Source: Glycomyces harbinensis (GTDB lineage: Bacteria > Actinomycetota > Actinomycetes > Mycobacteriales > Micromonosporaceae). From it: a stretch of 64,000 nt of DNA. The stretch lies in the NCBI RefSeq assembly GCF_900101745.1, contig NZ_FNAD01000001.1:186001-250000 (forward strand), in the 5' to 3' direction. The notes under the pieces are model-generated. The model saw only the letters and a program-made list of their open reading frames with translations, made no database searches and was not told the origin of the DNA. The translations under genes were made by a program, and so were the position numbers. Positions 9,062-17,494 of this stretch are shown here, one piece after another; positions within the stretch are counted from its first letter, which is position 1, and each line of letters begins with the position of its first letter.

Positions 9062-9715
9062 CTACTGCGGCACGAGGCCGTTCTGGAAGGCCCACACCAC
9101 GGTCTGGACCCGGTCGCGGGCGCCGATCTTCGTCATCGCCCGGCGCAGATGCGACTTGACGGTGCTCGTCTCCACGAACAGGCGCTCGGCGATCTCCGCG
9201 TTCGACATGCCCTGCGCCAGCAGCAGCACGATCTCGGTCTCCCTGGCCGTCAACGCCTCCAGCGCGCCGGCCTCCGGCTCGGGACTGCGGCGCCGCCGGG
9301 CGAACTCGGTGATGACCCGCCGTGTCACCGACTGGTCCACCAGGCCCTCGCCGTCCGCGAGCCGGCGGATGGCCGCGATCAGCTCGTCGGGCTCGCAGTC
9401 CTTCAGGATGAACCCGCTGGCGCCCGCCTCCAGGGCCCCGAAGACGTAGTCGTCGAGGTCGAACGTGGTCACCACCAGCACCGCGGGCGCCTCGGCCCCG
9501 CCCTCGGCGATCCGCCTCGTCGCCGCGAGCCCGTCGCCGCCGGGCATGCGCACGTCCATGCACACCACGTCCGGTCGCAGCAGCGCCGCCTCGCGCACCG
9601 CGGCCGGACCGTTCGAGGCCTCGCCGACGACCTCGATGTCGCCGGCGTCCTCCAGGAGCACCCGGAACCCGGCGCGCACCACCGCCTGGTCGTCGACGAG
9701 CAGCACCTTGATCAT
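9062..9715 (-). CDS. NarL/LuxR-type response regulator
   Basis: 217 residues. Receiver domain 1-120 with acidic pair Asp8/Asp9, phospho-acceptor Asp54 (CMDVRMPG) and a conserved Lys in FILKDCEPDEL. The LuxR helix-turn-helix is at about 150-210 (ALTARETEIVLLLAQGMSNA, then TVKSHLRR). ATG overlaps the kinase stop by four bases (ATGA), so kinase and regulator are translated together. Target genes are not evident; the co-directional serine hydrolase gene just upstream is the nearest candidate. Confidence 0.94.
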   Translation of the reverse strand: MIKVLLVDDQAVVRAGFRVLLEDAGDIEVVGEASNGPAAVREAALLRPDVVCMDVRMPGGDGLAATRRIAEGGAEAPAVLVVTTFDLDDYVFGALEAGASGFILKDCEPDELIAAIRRLADGEGLVDQSVTRRVITEFARRRRSPEPEAGALEALTARETEIVLLLAQGMSNAEIAERLFVETSTVKSHLRRAMTKIGARDRVQTVVWAFQNGLVPQ

Positions 9716-11025
9716 GCGCGGACTCCAGTCTCGAATTCGGTGTCGCGGGCGAGGTCCTCGGCCCGCACGGGCAGGTGCAGCGATACGGTCCAGCCGCCGT
9801 CGGCCGACGGCCCGGCCGCGAAGTCGCCGCCCACCAGGTCGGCGCGCTCGCGCATCCCGATCAGGCCGGTGCCGGCGCGCCCGCCGGACGCCGCCTTTCC
9901 CGAGGGGCCGTTCACCACCGCGAGCTCGACCTGCCGCTCCCCGCACGCCAACCGCACCCGCACCGGCGCCCCGGGCGCGTGCTGGCGCGCGTTCGTCAAG
10001 GCCTGCTGGGCGATCCGGTACACCGAGATGTCCGCGAGCGGCGGCAGCCGGACCGGCTCGCCCTCCCGCTCGAACGCCACGTCGGCCCCGAGGCTCCGCG
10101 CCTCGTCCACGAGCGCCTCCAGCGCCGAGAGCCCCGGCACCGGGGCGTTCCCGTCCCCGTCGGCGCCCTCCCGGTCCCGCAGCAGCCCCACGACCTGCCG
10201 CAGGTTGTCCAAGGTGGCCTTCCCCTGCGAGCGGATCCACGCCGCCCCCGACTTCGCCGCCGCCGGATCCCGGTCGATCAGCCGCTCGATCGCCGCGGCC
10301 TGCACGACCATGCCCGACAGGTGATGCGCCGCGACGTCGTGCAGCTCGCGGGCGATCCGCGTCCGCTCCGCGACCACCGCGGCCTGCGCGCGCTCGTGCT
10401 GCCGGCGGATCGCCTCGTCCGCCCGCTCGTTGACCAGCGCGAGGTAGCTGCGCCGGGAGGTCATGTAGATGCCGACGAAACCCGCCGCCGCGTAGCACAG
10501 CGCGCTCGACGTCAAGTGGCCGAACACGATCGCCAGGTCGTCGCCCATCGCCCAGAGCGACGCCGCCGCGGTGGCGCCGCCGATGAGCGTGAAGACGGCC
10601 GCCGCGGCGACGGTGAACCGGACGGACGCGAGGGTGCCGACGGTGTAGAACACGATGACCACGGCCAGGCCGTTCGCGGTCAAGCCCGGCGCGGCGGCGG
10701 TGACGACCACTTGGCAGGCCATCACCGCCGCCAGGCACAGCCGGGGGCGGACCCGGCGCAGGCACAGCAGCAGCGCCTGGAGGGTCCCGGCCAGGGTGAG
10801 CGTCCACACCTGAGCCGCCGTCAGCGTCACGGCGAGGTCGTCCGCGGCCACCGGCAGCAGCACGATGTCGAAGGCGAACGTGACCACCGCGACCGCGACC
10901 GCGAAGACCACGTCCTGGCCGAACCGCCCGGTGACGCCGAGGCGCGCGAGGCGTTCGTCGATCCATCGCAGCGGGCTCAGGGGGGCCGTCTCCGTGTCGT
11001 CTCGGCGTTCGGTCATGCGGATCAT
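9712..11025 (-). CDS. Sensor histidine kinase (HisKA_3 type)
   Basis: 437 residues. About six N-terminal membrane segments (40-190), then a coiled linker, a HisKA_3 dimerisation domain with phospho-His229 in ARELHDVAAHHLSG, and a C-terminal ATPase domain (GTGLIGMRERADLVGG). The first ATG is at 11025; a second in-frame ATG at 11016 is also possible. It partners with the response regulator directly behind it. No large extracytoplasmic sensor is present, so the signal is probably membrane-borne. Confidence 0.92.
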   Translation of the reverse strand: MIRMTERRDDTETAPLSPLRWIDERLARLGVTGRFGQDVVFAVAVAVVTFAFDIVLLPVAADDLAVTLTAAQVWTLTLAGTLQALLLCLRRVRPRLCLAAVMACQVVVTAAAPGLTANGLAVVIVFYTVGTLASVRFTVAAAAVFTLIGGATAAASLWAMGDDLAIVFGHLTSSALCYAAAGFVGIYMTSRRSYLALVNERADEAIRRQHERAQAAVVAERTRIARELHDVAAHHLSGMVVQAAAIERLIDRDPAAAKSGAAWIRSQGKATLDNLRQVVGLLRDREGADGDGNAPVPGLSALEALVDEARSLGADVAFEREGEPVRLPPLADISVYRIAQQALTNARQHAPGAPVRVRLACGERQVELAVVNGPSGKAASGGRAGTGLIGMRERADLVGGDFAAGPSADGGWTVSLHLPVRAEDLARDTEFETGVRA

Positions 11026-11062
11026 CCTTACTCAGTCCTCGGCGTCCTCGGCGTGCGGCCCG

Positions 11063-13048
11063 TCAGTACGAGATGTCGGGGGAGACCAGCTGGAAGCTGA
11101 GCGCGAACCAGGCCAGACCGATCAGGGCCAGCAGCACCAGCGCGCTCGCGGCCATGCGACGCCACCCCGCCCTGCGGCGCACCTCGTCCACCACGCGGAC
11201 CGCCGCCGGGACCGTCCCCAGCATGGCTACCAGTTGCAGCATCTGCGCGTTGCGGATCGCCCCGTCAGGGACCTCCTGCATGCCGATGACCTGCATCATG
11301 ATCACCACCCAGGTGCCGACCGCGATGAGCGCGGCGACGATGGCGGCGCGCGTCATCACGCGCCACTTGCGGCCGGGGACCCGCGTGTAGGGGCGCTTGC
11401 GCAGCCGGCGCACGAGCACCGCGACGAGCCAGCCGACCAGGCCCGCCAGCAGCACCAGCGTGGAGGCCAGGAGCACGGTCAGACCCACCGCCTGGGCCGG
11501 TTCGGCCCGCAGCATGGTGAACGCGCCGTCGCTGATGAACGCGGTGACCTCGCCGTCGACGGTGCGCGTCGCGACCGTGCGCTGGCCGCCGACCTCCTGC
11601 CACAGGTTCGGGCCGATCTGCTCGTAGAGGGCGGGGGAGTCGCTGACGGGACCGGGCTCGAACAGCAGGCGGCCGTCCTCGACGGCGGTCACGGTGGTGG
11701 CGCCGGCGATGGCGAACGCGGACATGAAGGTGCTGTGGAAGCCGCGCGAGGTCACATAGGACCCGGCGACCGCCTCGGCGGCCTCCTGGTCGTCCATTGC
11801 GGCCGGGCCGTCGTCCGCGGCGGGGAAGTACCGGTCGGCGAAGCCGTTGAGGACGGTCTCGCGCACTTCGAGGCTGGCGATCGGCTCGACGCCGGAGCTG
11901 TTGAGCGAGATGAAGATCCCGGCCCCGTCCTCGGGGTAGATCTGCATGTGCGAGTGGAAGTACTGGGTGTCGCCGCCGTGGCCGATCACGGTGTGCCCGT
12001 TGCGGCTCTCGTCGAAGAAGCCCAGGGCCATGCGGGGCGCCTCGGCGAAGCCGCCCAGGGTCTCCTCGGTCAGGGCCGGGGCGTGCATGAGCTCCATGGT
12101 CTCCGGCGCGAGGATCGGCGTCTCGGGCAGTGCCCCGAGGTGGGCGAGCATGAACCGCGCCATGTCGACCGACGACGTGGTGAGCGAGCCCGCGGGCGGG
12201 GTGCCGACGATCTCGAACGGCCCGGCCGGGCCGGAGCTGTCGTCGTAGCCGCCGGAGAGGCGGTCGGCGAGGTCCCCGGGCAGCGGCTGCTGGAACGTGG
12301 AGGAGTCCATGCCGAGCGGGTCGAGGACGTTGGCCTGGACGTACTCCTCGAAGGGCGTCCCGGAGACGAGCTCGACGACGTACCCGGCCAGGGCGTTGCC
12401 GTAGTTGGAGTACGCGGGGGTGGTCCCGGGCCGGTAGACCTGCACGGGCGGGTCGGTGGTGAGCGCCACGCGCAGGTCGGGCGACTCGTCGCCCTCGCCG
12501 ATGAGCCCGGAGATGCGCTCCTCGAACCCGGCGGTGTGGCTGAGCAGGTGCCGCATCGTCACGTCGTCGTCGTACTCACGCGGTATCTCGAAATCGAGGT
12601 ACTCGTCGATGTCGGCGTCGAGGTCGATGTCGCCGCTCTCGACGAGCTGCATCGCGGCGGTGGCGGTGAACAGCTTGGACACCGACCCGGCGCGGAACAG
12701 GGTCTCCTCGGGGTCGACCGGGGTCTGCTCCCCGTCCCCTTCGCCGGTGTCGGCGTTCCCGTAGCCGCGGGCGGTGACGAGGGCGCCGTCGTGGACGACC
12801 GACACGGTCGCGCCGGCGATGCCGGTCTGCTCCAGCGAGGCGGGCAGCAGCCCGTCGAGCCAGGCGTCGACGTCGGCCTGGTCCAGGGGCTGGGCGGCCG
12901 CGGGGGCGTCGACCGGGGGCGGAATCGCCCCGGGGTCGGCGCCCTGGCCGCAGGCCGCGGCAGCCGCGAGCACCAGTGCGGCGGCCACGGCCGCGAATCC
13001 GGCGGACTTCCGCCGCCTGGCGGCGGTCTCATTGGCGGGCAAGCGCAT
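11063..13048 (-). CDS. Serine hydrolase, class C beta-lactamase/DD-peptidase fold, membrane-anchored
   Basis: 661 residues. The signal segment ends in an Ala-rich stretch with Cys33, a loose lipobox. The catalytic domain (about 55-400) has the SxxK motif SVSK (122-125) and a YSN motif in TTPAYSNYGNAL. After a beta-rich region, three or four membrane segments follow (about 520-655). This beta-lactamase domain plus membrane tail is common in actinobacterial and Bacillus paralogues of unknown substrate. Start ATG 13048 has GAGG eight bases upstream. Only 37 bp separate it from the histidine kinase gene, so the three genes probably form one operon. True beta-lactam hydrolysis is not implied. Confidence 0.88.
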   Translation of the reverse strand: MRLPANETAARRRKSAGFAAVAAALVLAAAAACGQGADPGAIPPPVDAPAAAQPLDQADVDAWLDGLLPASLEQTGIAGATVSVVHDGALVTARGYGNADTGEGDGEQTPVDPEETLFRAGSVSKLFTATAAMQLVESGDIDLDADIDEYLDFEIPREYDDDVTMRHLLSHTAGFEERISGLIGEGDESPDLRVALTTDPPVQVYRPGTTPAYSNYGNALAGYVVELVSGTPFEEYVQANVLDPLGMDSSTFQQPLPGDLADRLSGGYDDSSGPAGPFEIVGTPPAGSLTTSSVDMARFMLAHLGALPETPILAPETMELMHAPALTEETLGGFAEAPRMALGFFDESRNGHTVIGHGGDTQYFHSHMQIYPEDGAGIFISLNSSGVEPIASLEVRETVLNGFADRYFPAADDGPAAMDDQEAAEAVAGSYVTSRGFHSTFMSAFAIAGATTVTAVEDGRLLFEPGPVSDSPALYEQIGPNLWQEVGGQRTVATRTVDGEVTAFISDGAFTMLRAEPAQAVGLTVLLASTLVLLAGLVGWLVAVLVRRLRKRPYTRVPGRKWRVMTRAAIVAALIAVGTWVVIMMQVIGMQEVPDGAIRNAQMLQLVAMLGTVPAAVRVVDEVRRRAGWRRMAASALVLLALIGLAWFALSFQLVSPDISY

Positions 13049-13161
13049 CGCTCATGCCTCTCTGATCGGTGGAGTTCGGTGCATCCGTCCGGGGCGCCCC
13101 TGCGGATGTACCAATCCTCGCCGGATCCACCCGCTGTCCGCTTCTGGCGCGGGAAGCAAAT

Positions 13162-13187
13162 CCGCTTGCGTCGAAGGACGCAAGCGG
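13162..13187. terminator. Perfect 11-bp hairpin in the 390-bp gap before the nitrate reductase gene
   Basis: CCGCTTGCGTC and GACGCAAGCGG flank a GAAG loop. The gap 13049-13438 otherwise holds the outward promoter of the serine hydrolase operon, the GlnR box, a -10-like TTATCT (13315-13320) and a duplicated leader. The hairpin could insulate the two divergent units; with no T-run its role is open. Confidence 0.4.
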
Positions 13188-13258
13188 CACCGGTACGAGC
13201 TGCTTCGCAGGGATCAACGGCGGGAGCACAGGCCCTCGCGCCGCGATGCGCAACGGAT

Positions 13259-13296
13259 GTAACCGGCGGACGCGCACGCCGTTACACATGTGAAAC
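13259..13296 (+). promoter_or_regulatory. GlnR box (two a/b site pairs)
   Basis: The actinobacterial GlnR consensus is gTnAC-n6-GaAAC repeated at 22-bp period. Here GTAAC (13259-13263), n6, ACGCG (13270-13274), n6, GTTAC (13281-13285), n6, GAAAC (13292-13296) keep exact spacing. Three of four elements match; the first b-site is degenerate. The centre lies about 50 bp before the likely start of transcription (TTATCT at 13315-13320), suitable for activation. GlnR is the known nitrogen regulator of nitrate assimilation in actinobacteria, which matches the gene downstream. Confidence 0.75.
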
Positions 13297-13324
13297 GCGT
13301 GGTTTCTACAGTCCTTATCTTGAA

Positions 13325-13440
13325 GTCCATGTGAAGCGAGAGGCCGGAGCCGTCCTTTCCTTCCCTGGAGGTCCTCGCGAGGCGAGGGGCCCGCCGGCCC
13401 CGACATCCCCGGACGTCCATGTGAAGAGAGGGGCCCGAGT
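13325..13440 (+). repeat. Duplicated leader segment, two 26-bp copies 90 bp apart
   Basis: GTCCATGTGAAG occurs at 13325-13336 and 13415-13426. The similarity continues to 26 bp (13325-13350 and 13415-13440) with four mismatches. The offset of 90 is a multiple of three, and the frame of the nitrate reductase gene stays open between the copies. The second copy supplies the ribosome binding site of the chosen start. The first could be a decoy or alternative start, or a remnant of a local duplication. Confidence 0.65.
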
Positions 13441-16400
13441 GGTCGACACGCGGCTCGGCACGGTCAAGACGGTGTGCTCGTACTGCGGCGTGGGCTGCGG
13501 GATCGTCCTCGACATCGAACGGGACGCCGACGGCCGCCGCCGGGCCGTCAAGGCCTCCGGCGACAAGTCCCACCCCGCGAACGCCGGACGCCTGTGCACC
13601 AAGGGCGCCACCAGCGCCGAGATGCTCGCCGCTCCCGGCAGGCTCGACACCGCCCTCGTCCGCGCCGACCGCGGGGCCGAACCCGACCCGCTCCCGGTCG
13701 ACCAGGCCGTCACCCGGACCGCCGAAGGCCTGCGGGCGATCCTCGACGAGCACGGTCCCGACGCGCTCTCCTTCTACGTCTCCGGCCAGATGACCCTCGA
13801 GGCCCAGTACCTCGCGAACAAGCTCGCCAAGGGCTTCGTGGGCACCAACCAGATCGAGTCCAACTCCCGGCTGTGCATGGCCAGCGCCGGCACCGGCTAC
13901 AAGCAGTCCCTCGGCGCCGACGGCCCGCCCGGGTCCTATGAGGACTTCGATCGCGCCGACGTGTTCTTCGTCAGCGGCGCCAACATGGCCGACTGCCACC
14001 CGATCCTGTTCCTGCGCATGATGGACCGCGTCAAAGCCGGAGCGAAGCTCATCGTGGTCGACCCCCGCCGCACCGCGACCGCCGACAAGGCCGACCTGTT
14101 CCTCCAGATCAAACCCGGCACCGACCTGGCCCTCCTCAACGGCCTCCTGCACCTCCTCGTCGCGAACGGGCACATCGACGCCGAGTTCATCGCCGAGCAC
14201 ACCGAGGGCTGGGACGCCATGCCCGACTTCCTCCGGGACTACACCCCGGAAGCGGTCGCGGCGACCACCGGCCTCGCCGAAGCCGACCTGCGCACCGCCG
14301 CCGAGTGGATCGGCGCCGCGGGGGAGTGGATGAGCTGCTGGACCATGGGCCTCAACCAGAGCACCCACGGCACCTGGAACACCAACGCCCTGGTCAACCT
14401 CCACCTGGCGACCGGCGCGATCTGCCGCCCCGGCAGCGGCCCGTTCTCGCTCACCGGCCAGCCGAACGCCATGGGCGGCCGCGAGATGGGCTACATGGGC
14501 CCCGGCCTGCCCGGCCAGCGCTCGGTCCTGGTCGAGGAGGACCGCCGCTTCATGGAGGACCTGTGGCGCCTCCCCGAGGGGACCCTGCGCACCGACGTCG
14601 GCACCGGCACCGTCGACCTCTTCTCGCGGATGGCCGACGGCGCGATCAAGGCGTGCTGGATCATCTGCACGAACCCCGTCGCCTCGGTCGCCAACCGCAG
14701 GACCGTGATCGCCGGACTCGAGGCCGCCGAACTCGTCATCGCCCAGGACGCCTTCGCCGAGACCGAGACCAACGCCTACGCCGACGTCATCCTCCCCGCC
14801 GCCATGTGGGTCGAGGGCGACGGCCTCATGGTCAACTCCGAACGGAACGTCACCCTCGTGCCCCAGGCGGTGACCCCGCCCGGCGAGGCCCTGCCCGACT
14901 GGCAGCTCATCGCCCGCGTCGCCTGCGAGATGGGCTTCGCCGACGCCTTCACCTACGCGAGCGCCGAAGAGGTCTTCGAGGAACTCAAGCAGGCATGGAA
15001 CCCCAACACCGGATACGACCTGCGCGGCGTGACCTACGAGCGACTCCGCGAGTCGCCGGTCCAATGGCCCAGCGCGGACGGCAAGGCCCGCAACCCGATC
15101 CGATACCTCAACGACGGCGTGCACCAGCACCTCGCCGAACGCGCCGACGGCACCCGCCCGCGCCTGGCCTTCCCGACCCCCGGCGGCCGCGCGGTCTTCT
15201 ACCCGCGCCCCCACATGGACGCCGCCGAGATGCCCGACGACGACTACCCGTTCGCCCTCAACACCGGCCGCCTCCAGCACCAGTGGCACACGCTCACCAA
15301 GACCGGCAAGATCGACAAGCTCAACAAGCTCAACCCCGGACCGTTCGTGGAGGTCCACCCGGCCGACGCCGAGCGGCTCGGCATCGGCGAGGGCGACTCG
15401 GTCGAGGTCGCCTCCCGGCGCGGGCGGGCGGTCCTGCCCGCCAAGGTCACCGACCGCGTCAGGCCCGGCTGCACCTTCGCGCCCTTCCACTGGAACGACC
15501 TGTTCGGCGAATACCGCAGCATCAACGCCGTCACCAACGACGCGGTCGACCCCGTCTCGTTCCAGCCCGAGTTCAAGGTCTGCGCCGTGACCCTGACGAA
15601 AGTCGCCGCACCCGAGACCCCGCCCGAGACCCCTTCCGGCGAAACCGAAGTCGCGATCCTGGCCCGCGCCTTCGGCCTGTCGCACCTGACGCCGCCCGCC
15701 CTGCGCGAAGGGGAGCGGCAGTTCCTCTCCGGCTTCCTCGCCGGCGTGGCCTCGGCCCCGGTGCGCGCGGTCCCCGTCCTCCCGCCGAGCGCCCCCTTCA
15801 CCGCCGAGCACGCCGACTGGGTCAACGGGATGCTCGCCGGCGTCTTCTCGCGCGGCGGCGCCGCGAACGACACCGATGTCGCCGACGGCGCCGCGCCCGG
15901 CCGCCGGATCCTCGTCCTGTGGGCCTCCCAGACCGGCAACGCCGAGGAGTTCGCCGCCGCCGCGGCGGCCGAACTCGCGGCCGCCGGCCGCACCGCGGCG
16001 CTCCACGGCATGGACGCGTTCACGCTCGACTCGGTGCCCCGCGACGCGGACCTGCTCGTCATCACCAGCACCTTCGGCGACGGCGACGCCCCCGACAACG
16101 GCGCCGCGTTCTGGGACGCCCTCAACGGCGCCGCGCCCGAGGCGCTGGCCGGGGTGCGGTACGCCGTGCTGGCGTTCGGCGACTCGAACTACGACGACTT
16201 CTGCGGGCACGGCAGGCGGATCGACGAGCGGCTCAGCGAACTCGGCGCGGCCCCGCTGGCGCCCCGCGTCGACTGCGAACCCGACTACGACGCCCCCGCG
16301 AGGGCCTGGCTCGACCGCGTCCTCGCCAACCTGTCCACTGAGAACACGCCGCCGCCTCCCGCGGCGCCCGTCGCCAAACCCAAACGCCGGGACCAGGTCG

Positions 16401-17494
16401 CGGCCCTCGTCGGCAATCGCCTCCTCAGCCTTCCCGGCGCCCAGAAGGAGGTCCGGGAGTTCACCTTCGACCTCACCGGGACCGACCTCGCCTACGAGGC
16501 GGGCGACGCGCTCGGCGTGCGGCCGGTCAACGACCCCGGCCTGGTCGCCGAGTGGCTCGACGTCACCGGCCTCGAGTCGTCCGCCGAAGTCGAGGTCCCC
16601 GGCGTCGGGCGCGTCTCCTTCGGCGGAGCGCTGCAACACCACTGGGAGATCGCCAAGATCACCCCCGACCTGCTGCGGTTCGCCGCCGAGCACACCGAGG
16701 ACTGGTACCTGAAGACGCTGCTGCGCCCCGACAACAAGGAGGAGCTCACCAAGTGGTCCTGGGGCCGGCAGGCCGTCGACGTCGCCGCCGCGTTCCCGCT
16801 GCGCGCCACCGCGGCGCAGTGGGCCGGCGTCTTCAAGCGGCTCCAGCCCCGCCTGTACTCGATCTCATCGAGCCCCCTGGCGAACCCGCGCGAAGTGCGG
16901 CTCACGGTCTCGGTGGTGCGCTTCGACAATCCCCACGGCGTCCCCCGTAAGGGCGTGTGCTCGACGTACCTGGCCGATGCCGGAGCGGGCACCGAGATCC
17001 CGGTGTACGTGCAGCGCACGCCGCACTTCCGCCCGCCCGCCGACCCCGACGCACCGATGGTCATGATCGGGCCGGGCACCGGCGTCGCGCCGTTCCTGGG
17101 CTTCCTCGACCAGCGGCGCGCCCGCGGCGACGGCGGCGCGAACTGGCTGTTCTTCGGCGAGCAGCGCCGCGCCACCGACTTCTACTACCGCGAGGAGCTC
17201 GACGGGCTGCGCCGCGACGGCGTGCTCTCCCGGCTCGACCTCGCCTTCTCGCGGGACCAGCGCACGAAGGTCTACGTGCAGGACCGGATGCGCGAGCACG
17301 GCGCGCGGCTGTGGTCCTGGCTCGAGGACGGCGCGCACGTGTACGTCTGCGGCGACGCCAACCGCATGGCCAAGGACGTCGACCGGACGCTGCGCGAGGT
17401 CGTCGCCGCCCACAGCCATCTGGACCGGGACGGCGCCGACGCGTACGTCAAGAAGCTCGCCGCCGAGAAGCGGTATGTGCGCGACGTCTACTGA
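13439..17494 (+). CDS. Fused assimilatory nitrate reductase / sulfite-reductase-type flavoprotein
   Basis: 1351 residues in one chain. Residues 1-730 are a molybdopterin nitrate reductase: 4Fe-4S ligands Cys13, Cys16, Cys20 and Cys53, probable Mo-ligand Cys146 in NSRLCMASAG, and a C-terminal dinucleotide-binding domain (LNTGRLQHQWHTLTKTGK). About 821-965 is a flavodoxin-like FMN domain (LVLWASQTGNAEEF). About 985-1200 is the FAD domain (RLYSISSSP), then NADPH binding (GPGTGVAPFLGF, YVCGDANRMAKDV) ending VRDVY as in CysJ. It should carry electrons from NADPH through FAD, FMN and the cluster to Mo and reduce nitrate to nitrite in the cytoplasm. GTG 13439 has AGAGGGG five bases upstream; GTG 13421 or 13331 are in-frame alternatives. 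No nitrite reductase is nearby. Confidence 0.93.
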   Translation: MVDTRLGTVKTVCSYCGVGCGIVLDIERDADGRRRAVKASGDKSHPANAGRLCTKGATSAEMLAAPGRLDTALVRADRGAEPDPLPVDQAVTRTAEGLRAILDEHGPDALSFYVSGQMTLEAQYLANKLAKGFVGTNQIESNSRLCMASAGTGYKQSLGADGPPGSYEDFDRADVFFVSGANMADCHPILFLRMMDRVKAGAKLIVVDPRRTATADKADLFLQIKPGTDLALLNGLLHLLVANGHIDAEFIAEHTEGWDAMPDFLRDYTPEAVAATTGLAEADLRTAAEWIGAAGEWMSCWTMGLNQSTHGTWNTNALVNLHLATGAICRPGSGPFSLTGQPNAMGGREMGYMGPGLPGQRSVLVEEDRRFMEDLWRLPEGTLRTDVGTGTVDLFSRMADGAIKACWIICTNPVASVANRRTVIAGLEAAELVIAQDAFAETETNAYADVILPAAMWVEGDGLMVNSERNVTLVPQAVTPPGEALPDWQLIARVACEMGFADAFTYASAEEVFEELKQAWNPNTGYDLRGVTYERLRESPVQWPSADGKARNPIRYLNDGVHQHLAERADGTRPRLAFPTPGGRAVFYPRPHMDAAEMPDDDYPFALNTGRLQHQWHTLTKTGKIDKLNKLNPGPFVEVHPADAERLGIGEGDSVEVASRRGRAVLPAKVTDRVRPGCTFAPFHWNDLFGEYRSINAVTNDAVDPVSFQPEFKVCAVTLTKVAAPETPPETPSGETEVAILARAFGLSHLTPPALREGERQFLSGFLAGVASAPVRAVPVLPPSAPFTAEHADWVNGMLAGVFSRGGAANDTDVADGAAPGRRILVLWASQTGNAEEFAAAAAAELAAAGRTAALHGMDAFTLDSVPRDADLLVITSTFGDGDAPDNGAAFWDALNGAAPEALAGVRYAVLAFGDSNYDDFCGHGRRIDERLSELGAAPLAPRVDCEPDYDAPARAWLDRVLANLSTENTPPPPAAPVAKPKRRDQVAALVGNRLLSLPGAQKEVREFTFDLTGTDLAYEAGDALGVRPVNDPGLVAEWLDVTGLESSAEVEVPGVGRVSFGGALQHHWEIAKITPDLLRFAAEHTEDWYLKTLLRPDNKEELTKWSWGRQAVDVAAAFPLRATAAQWAGVFKRLQPRLYSISSSPLANPREVRLTVSVVRFDNPHGVPRKGVCSTYLADAGAGTEIPVYVQRTPHFRPPADPDAPMVMIGPGTGVAPFLGFLDQRRARGDGGANWLFFGEQRRATDFYYREELDGLRRDGVLSRLDLAFSRDQRTKVYVQDRMREHGARLWSWLEDGAHVYVCGDANRMAKDVDRTLREVVAAHSHLDRDGADAYVKKLAAEKRYVRDVY

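Noticed and set aside
11063-13048. Antibiotic-resistance beta-lactamase
   Set aside because: The SVSK/YSN fold is shared by many esterases and peptidases, and the long membrane tail is not found in resistance enzymes; context gives no resistance role.
10865-13438. Open frame continuing 858 codons upstream of the nitrate reductase start
   Set aside because: It is antisense to the serine hydrolase and kinase genes, has low-complexity Arg/Gly/His-rich composition typical of GC-rich shadow frames, and no domain; the real protein begins at the 4Fe-4S Cys motif.
13325-13440. Repeat copies considered as a CRISPR or attachment site
   Set aside because: Only two imperfect copies with no spacer series, no cas gene and no integrase or tRNA nearby.
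13214-16693. 1159-codon open frame antisense to the nitrate reductase gene
   Set aside because: Mirror of a strongly GC3-biased real gene; it has no ribosome binding site or recognisable domain.
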